From Mycolicibacterium sp. (GTDB lineage Bacteria > Actinomycetota > Actinomycetes > Mycobacteriales > Mycobacteriaceae), in NCBI GenBank assembly GCA_020637165.1, contig JACJWN010000003.1:558001-622000 (forward strand): DNA of 64,000 nt, given 5' to 3'. Numbering within the stretch: the first letter of the stretch is position 1; every line of letters starts with the position of its first letter. The notes beneath the pieces are model-generated. The model saw nothing but the letters and a program-made list of their open reading frames with translations. It made no database searches and had not been told where the DNA came from. The position numbers and the translations under genes were made by a program. This document shows, piece after piece, positions 51,939 through 62,560 of the stretch.

Positions 51939-53231
51939 ATGTCCGACGCCGAGGCGCTTCCGGACGAAGCCGAGCCGACCCCGCTGCTGCGGCCCGCCGA
52001 GGGCGTGCCGGAGGTCTGCGTCAGCGTCGCCGAGATCGCCCGGGCCGCCGACACCCTGGCCGCCGGCACCGGCTCATTCGCGGTGGACGCCGAGCGGGCC
52101 TCAGGCTTCCGCTACTCCAACCGCGCCTACCTCATCCAGATCCGTCGCAGCGGGGCCGGGACGGTGCTCATCGACCCGGCCCACCACGGCGACAGCCCGA
52201 TTGACGCGCTCAGACCGGTCGCCGAGGTGCTTGCCACCGACGAGTGGATCCTGCACGCCGCCGATCAGGACCTGCCCTGTCTGGCCGAGGTTGGCCTGCG
52301 TCCGCCCCGGCTGTACGACACCGAACTGGCCGGCCGGCTGGCCGGCTTCGAGCGGGTCAACCTGGCCGCCATGGTCCAGCGCCTGCTGGGCCTCGGCCTG
52401 GCCAAAGGCCACGGCGCGGCCGACTGGTCCAAACGCCCGCTGCCCGCGGACTGGCTGAACTACGCCGCACTCGACGTCGAGGTGTTGATCGAGTTGCGCG
52501 ACGCGGTCGGCGAGGCGCTCGCCGAGCAGGGCAAGACCGGCTGGGCCGCAGAGGAATTCGAGTACCTCCGTTGCGCCGAGAGCGGCCCTACCCGGCGTGA
52601 CCGCTGGCGGCGCACCTCGGGAATCCACAAGGTCAAGACCGCTCGCGGGCTGGCCGCGGTGCGCGAGATGTGGACGGTGCGGGATCGCATCGCCCGTGGC
52701 CGCGATATCGCGCCCGGGCGGATCCTGCCGGATGCGGCGATCGTGGCCGCGGCCCTCGCGGACCCCGGGACGGTCGACGAACTGACCGCGCTGCCGGTGT
52801 TCGGCGGTCAGAAGCAGCGCCGTTCGGCCCGGGTGTGGCTCGAGGCGCTGGCGACGGCGCGCACCACCGAGGACCTACCGGAGATCTCCGAGCCGCTCAG
52901 CGGGCCTCCCCCCGCCGCGCGGTGGGGGCGGCGCAACCCCGAGGCTGCCGCACGCCTGGAGGCCGCGCGCTCGGCGATGGCGGGGCTGTCCAAACGGGTG
53001 GCGGTCCCCGCGGAAAACCTGCTGACCCCGGACCTGCTGCGGCGACTGTGCTGGGACTGGCAGGGCGCCGACGACGTCGCCGCGGCCGTGGAGGACTATC
53101 TGAGGGATAACGGCGCGCGGACCTGGCAGCGCAACCTGGCCGTTCCGGAACTGGCCGACGCGCTGGCCCCCTCCCCCCAGCGCGAGTCCTCCCCCCAGCG
53201 CGAGTCCTCCCCCCAGCGCGAGCAGACGTAA
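51939..53231 (+). CDS. rnd: RNase D-like 3'-5' exoribonuclease with HRDC domain
   Basis: A 430-residue DEDD-superfamily exonuclease. Exo [20 protein letters not shown], Exo [14 protein letters not shown], and Exo [18 protein letters not shown] (Y-x3-D) are intact, followed by an HRDC domain ([17 protein letters not shown]). The C-terminus ends in three tandem SPQRES-type units encoded by an 18-bp DNA repeat (53174-53226). The stop codon lies inside a long terminator hairpin. It probably matures stable RNAs. Confidence 0.9.
   Translation: MSDAEALPDEAEPTPLLRPAEGVPEVCVSVAEIARAADTLAAGTGSFAVDAERASGFRYSNRAYLIQIRRSGAGTVLIDPAHHGDSPIDALRPVAEVLATDEWILHAADQDLPCLAEVGLRPPRLYDTELAGRLAGFERVNLAAMVQRLLGLGLAKGHGAADWSKRPLPADWLNYAALDVEVLIELRDAVGEALAEQGKTGWAAEEFEYLRCAESGPTRRDRWRRTSGIHKVKTARGLAAVREMWTVRDRIARGRDIAPGRILPDAAIVAAALADPGTVDELTALPVFGGQKQRRSARVWLEALATARTTEDLPEISEPLSGPPPAARWGRRNPEAAARLEAARSAMAGLSKRVAVPAENLLTPDLLRRLCWDWQGADDVAAAVEDYLRDNGARTWQRNLAVPELADALAPSPQRESSPQRESSPQREQT
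53171..53226 (+). repeat. 18-bp tandem repeat in the 3' end of the RNase D gene
   Basis: Three units of CCCCCCAGCGCGAGTCCT type (the third diverging into the terminator arm) encode SPQRES repeats. The GCGCGAG part of each unit matches the first arm of the terminator hairpin. Confidence 0.8.
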
Positions 53232-53279
53232 AAGTCCCCGACACGCCGAGGTTTCGGGGACTTTTGCGTCTGCTCGCGC
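53216..53279. terminator. Bidirectional terminator with 26-bp stem between RNase D and dxs
   Basis: The 26-nt arm 53216-53241 (begins GCGCGAGCAGACG, ends AAAAGTCCCCGA) is complementary to 53254-53279 with a single mismatch and a 12-nt loop. Runs of A on the left and T on the right arm give a U-rich segment for both transcripts. It covers the RNase D stop codon and ends 16 nt before the dxs stop. Confidence 0.85.
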
Positions 53280-53294
53280 CGGGAGGCGACTAAG

Positions 53295-55202
53295 TCAGTC
53301 GACCTGGCCGGACACCGTCTCGTGCTGCGCCCCGAGCGCGGCCACCCACCCGGTGATCTGACGGGCCACATTCTGTTCGGTGAGCCCGACGTCGCTGAGC
53401 ACCTCGGAACGCGTGGCATGGTCGAGGAACCGTTGCGGCACACCGACATCGCGGCACGGCACGTCGATGTCCGCAGCCCGCAGCGCCGCCGACACGGCCG
53501 ATCCAACGCCACCGCGCACACCGTTGTCCTCGCAGGTGACCACCAGCTTGTGAGCGCGGGCCAGCCCACCGAGTACCTCGGGCACCGGCAGCACCCACCG
53601 GGGATCGACCACCGTCACGCCGATGCCCTGATTGCGCAACCGGGCGGCCACCGCGAGCGCCATCGCCGCGAAGGAACCAATCGCCACCAGCAGCACGTCC
53701 TCGCCGAGTCCGGCGGCCGGACGGGCCAGAATGTCGACACCGGATACCCGCTCCAGTGCCGGGACGTCCTCACCCACGTCGCCTTTGGGGAAGCGGATCG
53801 CGGTCGGCCCGTCCTGGATGTCGAGGGCCTCGCCGAGTTCCTCCCGCAACCGCTCGCCGTCACGCGGCGCCGCCACCCGGATCCCGGGGACGATGCCCAG
53901 GACCGACAGATCCCACATCCCGTTGTGGCTGGCGCCGTCGTTGCCGGTGATCCCGGCGCGGTCGAGCACCAGCGTGACCGGAAGCCGGTGCAGGGCGACG
54001 TCCATGAGGACCTGATCGAAGGCCCGATTGAGGAAGGTCGAGTAGATCGCCACCACCGGGTGCATGCCACCCATCGCCAGCCCGGCCGCCGAGGTGACGG
54101 CGTGCTGCTCGGCGATACCGACGTCGAAGAGCCGGTCGGGGTATCGCTCGCCGAAAGCGGCCAGACCGGTCGGTCCAGGCATGGCAGCGGTGATCGCCAC
54201 GACATCGCGGCGCGCGCTCGCGTAAGCAATCAGCGCGTCGGAGAACACCGAGGTCCATCCCGGGGCGGCGATCTTTGTGGCCAGACCGGTCTCCGGGTCG
54301 ATCACCCCGCAGGCGTGCATCTGCTCGGCCTCGTCGTTCTCGGCGGGCGCGTACCCCATTCCCTTGCGGGTGACGACGTGCACGATCACGGGGCGGTTGT
54401 AGCCGCGCGCGTGGCGCAACGCGGTCTCCACCGCATGCTCGTCATGCCCGTCGATGGGGCCGACGTACTTCAGCCCGAGGTCGGAGAACATCGTCTGCGG
54501 CGACACCGCATCCTTGATGCCCGCCTTGACGCTGTGCATCGCCTGGAAGCAGACCTCGCCGATCAGCGGGATCGCCCGCACGGCGCTGCGGCCCCTTTCC
54601 AGCATCCGTTCGTAGGCCGGCTGCAGACGCAGCCCGGCGAGGTGCTCCGCCAGTCCCCCGATGGTCGGCGCGTAACTGCGGCCGTTGTCGTTGACGACGA
54701 TCACCACCGGCCGCCTGGCCGCCGCGATGTTGTTGAGCGCCTCCCAGCACATCCCGCCGGTCAGCGCGCCGTCGCCGACGACGGCCACCACGTGCCTGTT
54801 GCGCTGGCCGCTGAGTTCGAAGGCCTTGGCCAGACCGTCGGCGTAGGACAGCGCCGCCGAGGCGTGGCTCGACTCGACCCAATCGTGGTCACTCTCCGCG
54901 CGCGAGGGATAGCCGGAGAGCCCGCCCTTGATCCGCAGGTTGTCGAAACCCGCGGTGCGCCCGGTCAGCATCTTGTGCACGTAGGCCTGGTGGCCGGTGT
55001 CGAAGATGATCGGGTCGTGCGGGGAGTCGAACACCCGATGCAGGGCGAGGGTGAGTTCGACCACACCGAGATTGGGCCCCAGATGACCGCCAGTGGCGGC
55101 CACCTTGTGCACCAGGAACTGCCGGATCTCCCGCGCCAGGTCGGTCAATTGCTCCTGAGACAGGCGCTGCAGATCAGCGGGGCCGCGGATCTGTTCGAGC
55201 AT
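53295..55202 (-). CDS. dxs: 1-deoxy-D-xylulose-5-phosphate synthase
   Basis: A 635-residue thiamine-diphosphate transketolase-like enzyme catalysing the first step of the MEP isoprenoid pathway (pyruvate plus glyceraldehyde 3-phosphate). The TPP motif [55 protein letters not shown] (catalytic Glu) and the C-terminal transketolase domain are complete. It is convergent with the RNase D gene and separated from nhaA by 9 nt on the same strand. Confidence 0.97.
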   Translation of the reverse strand: MLEQIRGPADLQRLSQEQLTDLAREIRQFLVHKVAATGGHLGPNLGVVELTLALHRVFDSPHDPIIFDTGHQAYVHKMLTGRTAGFDNLRIKGGLSGYPSRAESDHDWVESSHASAALSYADGLAKAFELSGQRNRHVVAVVGDGALTGGMCWEALNNIAAARRPVVIVVNDNGRSYAPTIGGLAEHLAGLRLQPAYERMLERGRSAVRAIPLIGEVCFQAMHSVKAGIKDAVSPQTMFSDLGLKYVGPIDGHDEHAVETALRHARGYNRPVIVHVVTRKGMGYAPAENDEAEQMHACGVIDPETGLATKIAAPGWTSVFSDALIAYASARRDVVAITAAMPGPTGLAAFGERYPDRLFDVGIAEQHAVTSAAGLAMGGMHPVVAIYSTFLNRAFDQVLMDVALHRLPVTLVLDRAGITGNDGASHNGMWDLSVLGIVPGIRVAAPRDGERLREELGEALDIQDGPTAIRFPKGDVGEDVPALERVSGVDILARPAAGLGEDVLLVAIGSFAAMALAVAARLRNQGIGVTVVDPRWVLPVPEVLGGLARAHKLVVTCEDNGVRGGVGSAVSAALRAADIDVPCRDVGVPQRFLDHATRSEVLSDVGLTEQNVARQITGWVAALGAQHETVSGQVD

Positions 55203-55211
55203 CCGCTCAGT

Positions 55212-56588
55212 CTACGCAGGATTGCCGCCCCGCTGCGGCGCGGCGGCGTACACGTCCGGCACGCCGTCGTGGTCGGCGTCGGCGGTCTCCAGTTCGAAGA
55301 CCGACCGGTAATGCCGGTTGCGGGCCCGCAGCACGATGGCGGCCAGCAGCGCGGCCAGCAACGAACCGGCGAGGACGGCGACCTTGACGATGTCCTGCCG
55401 GGCCGGGTCCGATCCGTACGCCAATTCGCCGATCAACAGGGATACCGTGAACCCGATGCCGGCGAGCATGGCCACGCCGAAAACGTCGATCCAGCGCAGC
55501 GATGCGTCCAGGGCCGCACGGGTCGCCGCGGCCATCAACCGGGTGGTGCCGAACACTCCGAGCGTCTTGCCGACGACCAGGCCGCCGACGATTCCCAGGG
55601 CGATCGGATCACGCAGAGCGGTCACCAAACCGTCATAGCCGCCGAAACTCACCCCGGCGGCGAAGAAGGCGAACACCGGGATGGCCAGGCCCGCCGACAC
55701 CGGCCGGATGACATGTTCGAAATGCTCGGCCAGACCTGGGCCGTCGGTCGGGTCGACCGGGTCTGTCGGGTCGGATTCGGTCACGGGTCCGTGCGAGTCC
55801 CGCTTGCTGCGCAGCACCGGCACAGTGAACCCCAGCAGCACACCGGCGACGGTGGCGTGCACCCCGGACTCGTGGACGAAGGCCCAGGTCAGCAATGCCA
55901 GCGGGATGAGCAGCCACCCGCTGCGCACGCGTCGCTGGACCAGCACGGCGAACACGGTCAGCGGGATCAGCGCCAGCAGCAGCGCACCAACGTTGATCTT
56001 GGCGGTGTAGAACACCGCAATCACCGTGATCGCGAGCAGGTCGTCGACGACGGCCAGGGTGAGCAGGAAGGTGCGCAGCGCCGAGGGAAGATGGGTGGAG
56101 ATGACGGCCAGCACCGCGACCGCGAAGGCGATATCGGTGGCTGTCGGGACGGCCCATCCGCGCAGCGCGCCGTCGCCCGCGCCCGCCGTCCACGCGACGA
56201 AGATCAGCGCGGGGACGACCATGCCCCCCACCGCGGCCGCGATCGGCAACGCGGCGCGTCGCGGGTCGCGCAGGTCCCCGGCGACGAACTCGCGCTTGAG
56301 CTCGAGACCGACGACGAAGAAGAAGATCGCCAGCAACCCGTCGGCCGCCCAGCTTCCCAGACTCAGATTCAGGTGCAGGCCGAAGTCATCGGTGCCCAGC
56401 CGCGCGGCCGTCAGGGAGTGATAGGAGGCCGACCACGGCGAGTTGGCCCAGATCAACGCTGCTGCGGCGGCGGCCAGCAGCACCGCGCCGCCGACGGTCT
56501 CCTTGTGGAAGATCTCGATGACGCGGCGGGTTTCCGACCAGGAGCCGCGGCTGAGGATTCCAGGACGCCGGGTATCAGGTTGAGCCAA
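55212..56588 (-). CDS. nhaA: Na+/H+ antiporter NhaA
   Basis: A 458-residue polytopic antiporter. The transport-site helix [17 protein letters not shown] contains the paired Asp residues, [14 protein letters not shown] the essential Asp of the preceding helix, and [20 protein letters not shown] the conserved early segment; around 11-12 helices are apparent. An acidic cytoplasmic tail follows. It maintains Na+ and pH homeostasis at the inner membrane. It is directly upstream of dxs, with which it may be co-transcribed. Confidence 0.95.
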   Translation of the reverse strand: MAQPDTRRPGILSRGSWSETRRVIEIFHKETVGGAVLLAAAAAALIWANSPWSASYHSLTAARLGTDDFGLHLNLSLGSWAADGLLAIFFFVVGLELKREFVAGDLRDPRRAALPIAAAVGGMVVPALIFVAWTAGAGDGALRGWAVPTATDIAFAVAVLAVISTHLPSALRTFLLTLAVVDDLLAITVIAVFYTAKINVGALLLALIPLTVFAVLVQRRVRSGWLLIPLALLTWAFVHESGVHATVAGVLLGFTVPVLRSKRDSHGPVTESDPTDPVDPTDGPGLAEHFEHVIRPVSAGLAIPVFAFFAAGVSFGGYDGLVTALRDPIALGIVGGLVVGKTLGVFGTTRLMAAATRAALDASLRWIDVFGVAMLAGIGFTVSLLIGELAYGSDPARQDIVKVAVLAGSLLAALLAAIVLRARNRHYRSVFELETADADHDGVPDVYAAAPQRGGNPA

Positions 56589-56670
56589 GGTTCACCTCGC
56601 GGGTAGGACGGCCATTGCCGACCAGACTTCCCGGCACACCATGTGCCAGCAGTCTAGGGGTCCGCGGCGA

Positions 56671-57852
56671 TCACCGCATGAGCAGGGCGACGCATTCCAG
56701 GTGATGGGTCAACGGGAAGGCGTCGAAGGCGGTGATCCGCTCCACCCGGTATCCGTGCCCCCGGTACAGGCCGATATCACGAGCGAATGCCGCGGCCTCG
56801 CAACCGATGTGGATCACCCGCGGCACCCCGGCACCGGCCACCTGGTCGATGACCGCACGCCCGGCCCCGGCCCGGGGCGGGTCGAGCACCGCGATGTCGG
56901 CTCCCCGTGACTGACCGGCCAGGAACCCCCGCACCGATCCGGAGACGACCTTGACCCCGGGCAGGTCGGCGAGCGCGGCACGGGCCGATGCCGAGGCCGA
57001 GCGCACGGTGTCGACGGTGTACACCCGACCGCGCTCCCCCATCGCCTCGGCCAGTGCGGACGCGAACAATCCCGCCCCACCGTAGAGATCCCAGGCACGG
57101 CGCGCCCCCGATCCCTCTGCCCACTGCCGCACCAGGTCGCTGTAGGTCTGCGCCGCGTCGCGGTGCGACTGCCAGAACCCGGTCACCGGAATCCGCCACT
57201 CGCGCCCCCCGACCCGCTGCACCGAAGCCCGGGCGCCCTGGACCACCTCCCGCCGATCCGGGCCGACGGCGGTCACGTGTCGCCGCCCGGTGTCGTCGAG
57301 GACGACGTGGAGGTGGTCCCCGGGACGCCACCGTGGCCCGTCCAAGCCGGCCATCATCGCGTCGGGCCATTGCGCGCAGCGCAGATCGGCGACCAACTCG
57401 GGGCTGTGGTAGCGGTGCAGCCCGGCCCGGCCGTCACCGCCGACGTCCAGCCGGGCACGGGTTCGCCAGCCGACGGCCGTCCCCGGCCCGACCGGTTCGG
57501 CCGGCGCTTCCCAGGTGAATCCGCCCAGCCGGGCGAGCTGATTGCCCACCACCTGTCCCTTGATCCGGCGCAGGGCGGCGGGTTCGGCGAAGGACAGGTC
57601 GCAGCAGCCCGCACCGTCCGGACCCGCGATCGGACACAGCGGCTCGATCCGCTCTGGGGAGGCCTCGAGCACTTCGACGGCATCGGCGTGCCAGTACGCC
57701 CCGCGCTCGGAGGTCACCCGCACCCGCACCAATTCCCCGGGCAGCGCGTAGCGCACGAACACCACCCGACCCTCGTGGCGGGCCACGCAACTTCCCCCGT
57801 TGGCCGCCGGACCGGTGGACAGCACCAGCCCTGCGGGCTCGCTCGCGCTCAA
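56671..57852 (-). CDS. TrmA/RlmCD-type 23S rRNA or tRNA uracil-5-methyltransferase
   Basis: A 393-residue class I SAM methyltransferase (Rv2689c type) with an N-terminal TRAM-like segment (GGSCVARHEGRVVFVRYALPG), Fe-S-like cysteines (CPIAGPDGAGCCDL), the SAM motif AWDLYGGAGLFASALAEAMG and the catalytic PPRAGAG...IGCEAAAF region. It probably methylates uracil C5 in rRNA. A TTG at 57852 overlapping the permease stop (TTGA) is the apparent start and fits the N-terminal length of the orthologue. Confidence 0.86.
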   Translation of the reverse strand: MSASEPAGLVLSTGPAANGGSCVARHEGRVVFVRYALPGELVRVRVTSERGAYWHADAVEVLEASPERIEPLCPIAGPDGAGCCDLSFAEPAALRRIKGQVVGNQLARLGGFTWEAPAEPVGPGTAVGWRTRARLDVGGDGRAGLHRYHSPELVADLRCAQWPDAMMAGLDGPRWRPGDHLHVVLDDTGRRHVTAVGPDRREVVQGARASVQRVGGREWRIPVTGFWQSHRDAAQTYSDLVRQWAEGSGARRAWDLYGGAGLFASALAEAMGERGRVYTVDTVRSASASARAALADLPGVKVVSGSVRGFLAGQSRGADIAVLDPPRAGAGRAVIDQVAGAGVPRVIHIGCEAAAFARDIGLYRGHGYRVERITAFDAFPLTHHLECVALLMR

Positions 57853-59843
57853 TCCGGGAAGCCGCGACGGACGGCGCCGGGCGCGCTCTGATCCTCGACC
57901 TGCTGCACCCGCGCGGAGGAATCGAGCTGCCAGGGAACGGACGTCATCATGACGTTGGGGATGAACAGCAACCTGGCCTTGAGACGTAGCGCGCTCTGGT
58001 TGTGCAACAGCCCCTCCCACCAGTGCCCGACGACGTACTCGGGGATGAACACCGTCACCACCGTTCGGGGAGCTTCCCTGCTGATCCGTTTGATGTAGTC
58101 CAGCACCGGACGGGTCACCTCGCGGTACGGCGAGGCGACCACTTTGAGCGGAACGCTGACCTCGCTGTCCTCCCAGGCCGCCGTCAGCCTCCGGGTCTCC
58201 CCGTCGTCGACGTTGACCGTCAGCGCCTCCAGCACGTCGGGCCGGGTCGCCCGCGCGTAGGCCAGCGCCCGCAGCGTGGGCAGCTGCAGATTGGACACCA
58301 GGACGACGGCGTGATTGCGGCTGGGGAGGACGATCTCGCCGCGTTCCTCCTCGTTGGGGGTGAGCTCGCGCGACACCCGCTCGTAGTGCCGGTCGATGGC
58401 CTTCATCAAGATGAACAACCCGCCCATCGCCAGGATGGCGATCCAGGCACCGGCCAGGAACTTGGTCACCAGCACGATGACGAGCACCGTGCCGGTGGCG
58501 ATGAAACCGACGGTGTTGATCACCCGCGACCGCATCATCCGGCGCCGTTCGGCCGGGTCGTCCTCACCGCCCAGCAGCCGCGTCCAGTGCCGCACCATTC
58601 CGATCTGGCTGAGCGTGAACGAGATGAACACGCCGACGATGTAAAGCTGAATCAGCGCGGTCACCTCCGCCCGGAAGGCTACGACGAAGGCGATGGCGGC
58701 AAGTGCCAGGAAAACAATGCCGTTGGAGAAAGCCAGCCGGTCGCCGCGGGTGTGCAGCTGCCGCGGCAGGTACCGGTCCTGGGCCAGGATGGACCCCAGC
58801 ACCGGAAAACCGTTGAAGGCCGTGTTGGCGGCCAGGACCAGGATCAGGGCGGTGACCCCGGTGATCAGGTAGAGGCCCGGCGCGAAGTCGTGGAACACCG
58901 CATCCGCCAGCTGTGCGACCAAAGTCTTCTGGTGATATCCGGGGGGCGCCCCGACCAGCTGTTCGGCCGGGCGCTCGGCCACCTTGGCGCCGGTGTCGAT
59001 GGCCAGCAGGATCATGCCGATGAACAGCGTGATCGCGATACCGCCGAGCATCGCCAGCGTGGTGGCGGCGTTGCGCGACTTCGGCTTGCGGAACGCCGGC
59101 ACGCCGTTGCTGATGGCCTCCACACCGGTCAGCGCCGCGCACCCGGACGAGAACGCCCGCGCCACCAGGAACACCAGCGCCAAACCCGCGATGTCACCGT
59201 GCTCGGCATGCAGATCGAACCCGGCCGACTCGGCCTGCAGCGGGCGCCCCAGCACGTGGATCTGGACGAAGCCCCAGGACAGCATCACCAGCATGCCGGC
59301 CATGAACGCGTAGGTGGGGATGGCGAAGGCGGATCCGGACTCCCGGATGCCGCGGAGATTAACCGCGGTGAGCAGCAGGATCGCGGTGACGGCGAAGGCC
59401 ACCTTGTGGTGGGCGACGAACGGCAGGGCAGATCCGATATTCGACATCGCCGATGCCATCGACACCGCCACGGTCAGCACGTAGTCGACGAGCAGGGCGC
59501 TGGCCACCGTCAACCCCGCGGTGGGGCCCAGATTGGTGGTGACCACCTCGTAGTCGCCGCCGCCGGACGGGTAGGCCCGGACGTTCTGCCGGTAGGAGGC
59601 GACCACCACGAGCAACACGAAGGCGACCGCCACACCCGTCCACGGCGCCATCGCATAAGCGGACAGTCCGGCCACCGAGAGAACCAGAAAGATCTCCTCG
59701 GGCGCGTAGGCCACCGACGACATCGCATCGGAGGCGAACACCGGCAAGGCGATGCGCTTGGGAAGCAGCGTGTGGCTGAGCCGGTCGCTGCGGAAGGGCT
59801 GCCCGATGAGCAGTCGGCGCACACCCTTCGAAAGGTTGGACAC
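57849..59843 (-). CDS. APC-superfamily amino acid permease with C-terminal soluble domain
   Basis: A 664-residue membrane transporter (Rv2690c-like) with about 12 hydrophobic helices, starting with LSHTLLPKRIALPVFASDAM and the conserved SVAYAPEEIFLVLS. A C-terminal cytosolic region (about 520-664) includes NHAVVLVSNLQLPTLRALAY, resembling a universal-stress-like domain. The solute cannot be deduced. GTG at 59843 is preferred over the upstream frame because family members start here. It is divergent from ceoB. Confidence 0.85.
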   Translation of the reverse strand: MSNLSKGVRRLLIGQPFRSDRLSHTLLPKRIALPVFASDAMSSVAYAPEEIFLVLSVAGLSAYAMAPWTGVAVAFVLLVVVASYRQNVRAYPSGGGDYEVVTTNLGPTAGLTVASALLVDYVLTVAVSMASAMSNIGSALPFVAHHKVAFAVTAILLLTAVNLRGIRESGSAFAIPTYAFMAGMLVMLSWGFVQIHVLGRPLQAESAGFDLHAEHGDIAGLALVFLVARAFSSGCAALTGVEAISNGVPAFRKPKSRNAATTLAMLGGIAITLFIGMILLAIDTGAKVAERPAEQLVGAPPGYHQKTLVAQLADAVFHDFAPGLYLITGVTALILVLAANTAFNGFPVLGSILAQDRYLPRQLHTRGDRLAFSNGIVFLALAAIAFVVAFRAEVTALIQLYIVGVFISFTLSQIGMVRHWTRLLGGEDDPAERRRMMRSRVINTVGFIATGTVLVIVLVTKFLAGAWIAILAMGGLFILMKAIDRHYERVSRELTPNEEERGEIVLPSRNHAVVLVSNLQLPTLRALAYARATRPDVLEALTVNVDDGETRRLTAAWEDSEVSVPLKVVASPYREVTRPVLDYIKRISREAPRTVVTVFIPEYVVGHWWEGLLHNQSALRLKARLLFIPNVMMTSVPWQLDSSARVQQVEDQSAPGAVRRGFPD

Positions 59844-59941
59844 GAGAGCCAAGAGTAAGCCTTGGACGCCGGGGCGGTAGCGTTCCCGGTACCGCACGGC
59901 CCGGCGGCGGGCCGACGCACGAGTTGCCGAGAGGACGTCAG

Positions 59942-60613
59942 GTGCGGGTAGTGGTGATGGGCTGCGGCCGCGTCGGTGCCTCGCTGGCCGAGGCATTGGC
60001 CCGGCTCGGGCACGAGGTGGCGGTCATCGACCGCGACGAGACCGCTTTTCACCGGCTCACCCCGGGTTTCCCCGGCGAGCGGATCCTGGGCATGGGCTTC
60101 GACCGGGAGGTGCTGCTGCGGGCCGGGATCGAGCGCTGCGACGCCTTCGCCGCGGTGTCCTCCGGGGACAACTCCAACATCATCTCGGCGCGGGTGGCGC
60201 GGGAGATGTTCAGCGTCAAACGGGTGGTCGCGCGAATCTACGACGCCAAACGGGCCGCCGTCTACGAGCGGCTGGGCATCCCGACCGTCGCCACGGTGCC
60301 GTGGACCACCGACCGGCTGCTCAACGTACTCACCTACGGGGACGCGACCACCCGCTGGCGCGACCCGACCGGAACCGTCGCCGTCGCCGAAGCCGTCCTG
60401 CACGAGAATTGGGTCGGTCGCCCGGCGACCGACCTGGAGACCGCCACCGGGGCACGGGTGGCGTTTCTGATCCGATTCGGCTCGGGGGTGCTGCCCGACC
60501 GCAAGACCGTCATCCAGGCCGGCGACCAGGTCTACCTGGCGGCGGTGTCCGGCCAATGCGCCGAAGCGCTCGCGATCGCCGCGCGGCCACCCGGGGAAGG
60601 GATCGGAGAATGA
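59942..60613 (+). CDS. ceoB: TrkA-family potassium uptake regulatory protein CeoB
   Basis: A 223-residue RCK protein. The N-terminal Rossmann motif VVVMGCGRVGASLAEALARL binds NAD(H)/nucleotide, and a C-terminal RCK_C domain follows (GVLPDRKTVIQAGDQVYLAA). It regulates a Trk/Ktr K+ channel at the membrane. The GTG at 59942 has GAGAGGA upstream. It overlaps ceoC by 4 nt (ATGA), so the two are one coupled unit and may assemble together. Confidence 0.93.
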   Translation: MRVVVMGCGRVGASLAEALARLGHEVAVIDRDETAFHRLTPGFPGERILGMGFDREVLLRAGIERCDAFAAVSSGDNSNIISARVAREMFSVKRVVARIYDAKRAAVYERLGIPTVATVPWTTDRLLNVLTYGDATTRWRDPTGTVAVAEAVLHENWVGRPATDLETATGARVAFLIRFGSGVLPDRKTVIQAGDQVYLAAVSGQCAEALAIAARPPGEGIGE

Positions 60614-61269
60614 AAGTCGCGATCGCCGGGGCGGGCGCGGTCGGCCGCTCCATCGCCCGCGAACTGGTGGACAATCAGCACGAGGTGCTGCTCATCGAAC
60701 GCAACCCCGGGCACTTCGACGTCGATGCGATACCGGCCGCCGATTGGCGGTTCGGCGACGCGTGCGAGTTGAGCCTGCTCGAGGAGGTACATCTCGAGGA
60801 GTTCGACGTGGTGATCGCCGCGACCGGCGACGACAAGGCCAACGTCGTGCTGTCTCTGCTGGCCAAGACCGAGTTCGCCTCGCCGCGTGTCGTCGCCCGC
60901 GTCAACGATCCCCGTAACGAATGGCTGTTCGACCAAGCCTGGGGAGTCGACGTGGCCGTCTCGACCCCGCGCATGCTGGCCTCGCTGGTCGAGGAGGCCT
61001 TCGCGGTCGGCGACATCGTGCGGTTGATGCAGTTCCGGCAGGGCAACGCCAATCTGGTCGAGATCACCCTTCCCGACACCACCCCGTGGGGCGGTCGGCC
61101 GGTGCGCAAACTGTCCCTGCCCCGGGACACTGCGCTGGTGACGATCCTGCGCGGTCAGCGGGTGATCGTGCCCGAACCCGACCAGCCGCTGGAAGGCGGG
61201 GACGAACTGCTCTTCGTCGCCGCGCCGGAGGTCGAGGACGAGTTGCGCAACCTGCTCGCCCAGAGCTGA
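60610..61269 (+). CDS. ceoC: TrkA-family potassium uptake regulatory protein CeoC
   Basis: A 219-residue RCK protein similar to CeoB: MKVAIAGAGAVGRSIARELV (dinucleotide-binding), DDKANVVLSLLAKTEF and an RCK_C domain with GQRVIVPEPDQPLEGGDEL. ATG at 60610 overlaps the ceoB stop. The pair corresponds to Rv2691-Rv2692. No Trk channel gene is in this window. Confidence 0.93.
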   Translation: MKVAIAGAGAVGRSIARELVDNQHEVLLIERNPGHFDVDAIPAADWRFGDACELSLLEEVHLEEFDVVIAATGDDKANVVLSLLAKTEFASPRVVARVNDPRNEWLFDQAWGVDVAVSTPRMLASLVEEAFAVGDIVRLMQFRQGNANLVEITLPDTTPWGGRPVRKLSLPRDTALVTILRGQRVIVPEPDQPLEGGDELLFVAAPEVEDELRNLLAQS

Positions 61270-61299
61270 GCCCGCAGGTCGCCGCCGCGGCGTACCGGA

Positions 61300-61980
61300 T
61301 CAGTCCGTTGCTGCGGAGCGCTCGGCGGCGGCCGCCGGCGGTGCCGACGGATGGCCGGCGGCGTGCTCGGCGTGCAGCGCCCGCTGGGCGGCCCGGATCG
61401 CCAGGTAGGTGACCAACGCGGCGATCGCGGTCAGCGGCCAGCCCATCGCGATGCGCGCGACGCCGAGCCAGCCGGTCTGATCGGATTCGTAGAGATGCTG
61501 CTGGACGGCGAACCTCGCGCCGAACACCAGCACCCACGTCAGGGTGGCTGCGTCGAAGGCCAGCACCGCGCGGCGCGAGGCCCGCCAGGACCGGTCGTGT
61601 CCGTTGACCCAACTCCAGACGTAGCCCACCACGGGGCGGCGGAACAGGACCGACAGCGCGAAGACCGTCGCCCAGATCAGCGAGGTCCAGATACCCAGCA
61701 GGAAATAGCCTTTGGAGGCGCCCACCACCCAGGCGATCAGCGCACTGATTCCGACGCCGAAGAACCCTGCGACCGCCGGCTGGACCGAATCCCGCCGGAT
61801 CAGCCGCCAGAGCAGGATCGCCGCGGCCACACCGAGGGCGGAAAGAATGGCCGGCAGCAGACCGAACGCGGTGGACACCGGGACGAATACGGCCACCGGC
61901 AGAGCCGAATAGATCAGGCCGCTGACCCCGCCCAGCTGACCCAGCAGGGCCTGCCCGGGGGTGCGCTTGGCTTCGGTCAT
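61300..61980 (-). CDS. DUF3159 membrane protein
   Basis: A 226-residue protein with five to six hydrophobic helices: LIYSALPVAVFVPVSTAF, AILSALGVAAAILLW, AVAGFFGVGISALIAWVVGA, YFLLGIWTSLIWATVFALSV and two later. The family (DUF3159, Rv2693c-like) is restricted to actinobacteria and has no assigned function. ATG 61980 is chosen; the upstream frame extension lacks similarity. It is convergent with ceoC and downstream of the OB-fold gene. Confidence 0.85.
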   Translation of the reverse strand: MTEAKRTPGQALLGQLGGVSGLIYSALPVAVFVPVSTAFGLLPAILSALGVAAAILLWRLIRRDSVQPAVAGFFGVGISALIAWVVGASKGYFLLGIWTSLIWATVFALSVLFRRPVVGYVWSWVNGHDRSWRASRRAVLAFDAATLTWVLVFGARFAVQQHLYESDQTGWLGVARIAMGWPLTAIAALVTYLAIRAAQRALHAEHAAGHPSAPPAAAAERSAATD

Positions 61981-62026
61981 CGCACGGACCTGGCGGCCGG
62001 GCCCAGGGGCATCAACCCGAAAGGTA

Positions 62027-62398
62027 TCAACGCTGAATCTCGTAGTGCGGGTTGTAGATCGCCTTATTCCCGTTGTCGAGCATGCCCACCCGACCATGCA
62101 CCCGCAGGTTCCGTCCGCACTCGATCCCGGGAATCCGCCGCTGACCGAGCCAGACCAGCGTCACGGTGTCGGTACCGTCGAAGAGCTCCGCACGGACGCC
62201 ACTCGCGCAGTCCTTCGCGTTGGTCTCGACGCTGCGCAACGTGCCCACCATGGTGACCTCCTGGCCACGCCGGCAGTCGATGGCACGCTGTGCGCCGGTG
62301 TCGGCGGCCTGACCCGTGAGCTGCTGGGCGTCTCGCTGTTCGGGATTCTCCGTCAGCCGGCGGGTCAGACGTCGTACAAAACTCTCGGCCGTAGCCAT
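62027..62398 (-). CDS. OB-fold nucleic acid-binding protein
   Basis: A 123-residue protein (Rv2694c-like). The N-terminal Arg-rich helix (ESFVRRLTRRL) is followed by an OB-fold strand set VTMVGTLRSVETNAK, VRAELFDGTDTVTLVWLG, IPGIECGRNLRVHGRVG. It is likely a single-stranded nucleic-acid or tRNA-anticodon-type OB domain; ligand unknown. It precedes DUF3159 with 46 nt between. Confidence 0.82.
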   Translation of the reverse strand: MATAESFVRRLTRRLTENPEQRDAQQLTGQAADTGAQRAIDCRRGQEVTMVGTLRSVETNAKDCASGVRAELFDGTDTVTLVWLGQRRIPGIECGRNLRVHGRVGMLDNGNKAIYNPHYEIQR

Positions 62399-62560
62399 GC
62401 CCTTCTCCCGGAGTTCGTTCCCTGACGCTCGGTCAGCACCGACAAATCGACAACCTCGGCGCCGGAGAGCGCCCCCGTCACGGTAGACCTCCTCCTCAGG
62501 CTACGCCATACGGGCCTACCCCTGGCCGGACCCGAGCAGAGCACCGGGCACGATCATCCG

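Noticed and set aside
53322-56606. Very long plus-strand open frame (1094 residues) across dxs and nhaA
   Set aside because: It is antisense to two well-supported enzymes and has the Arg/Gly/His-rich composition of a high-GC shadow frame.
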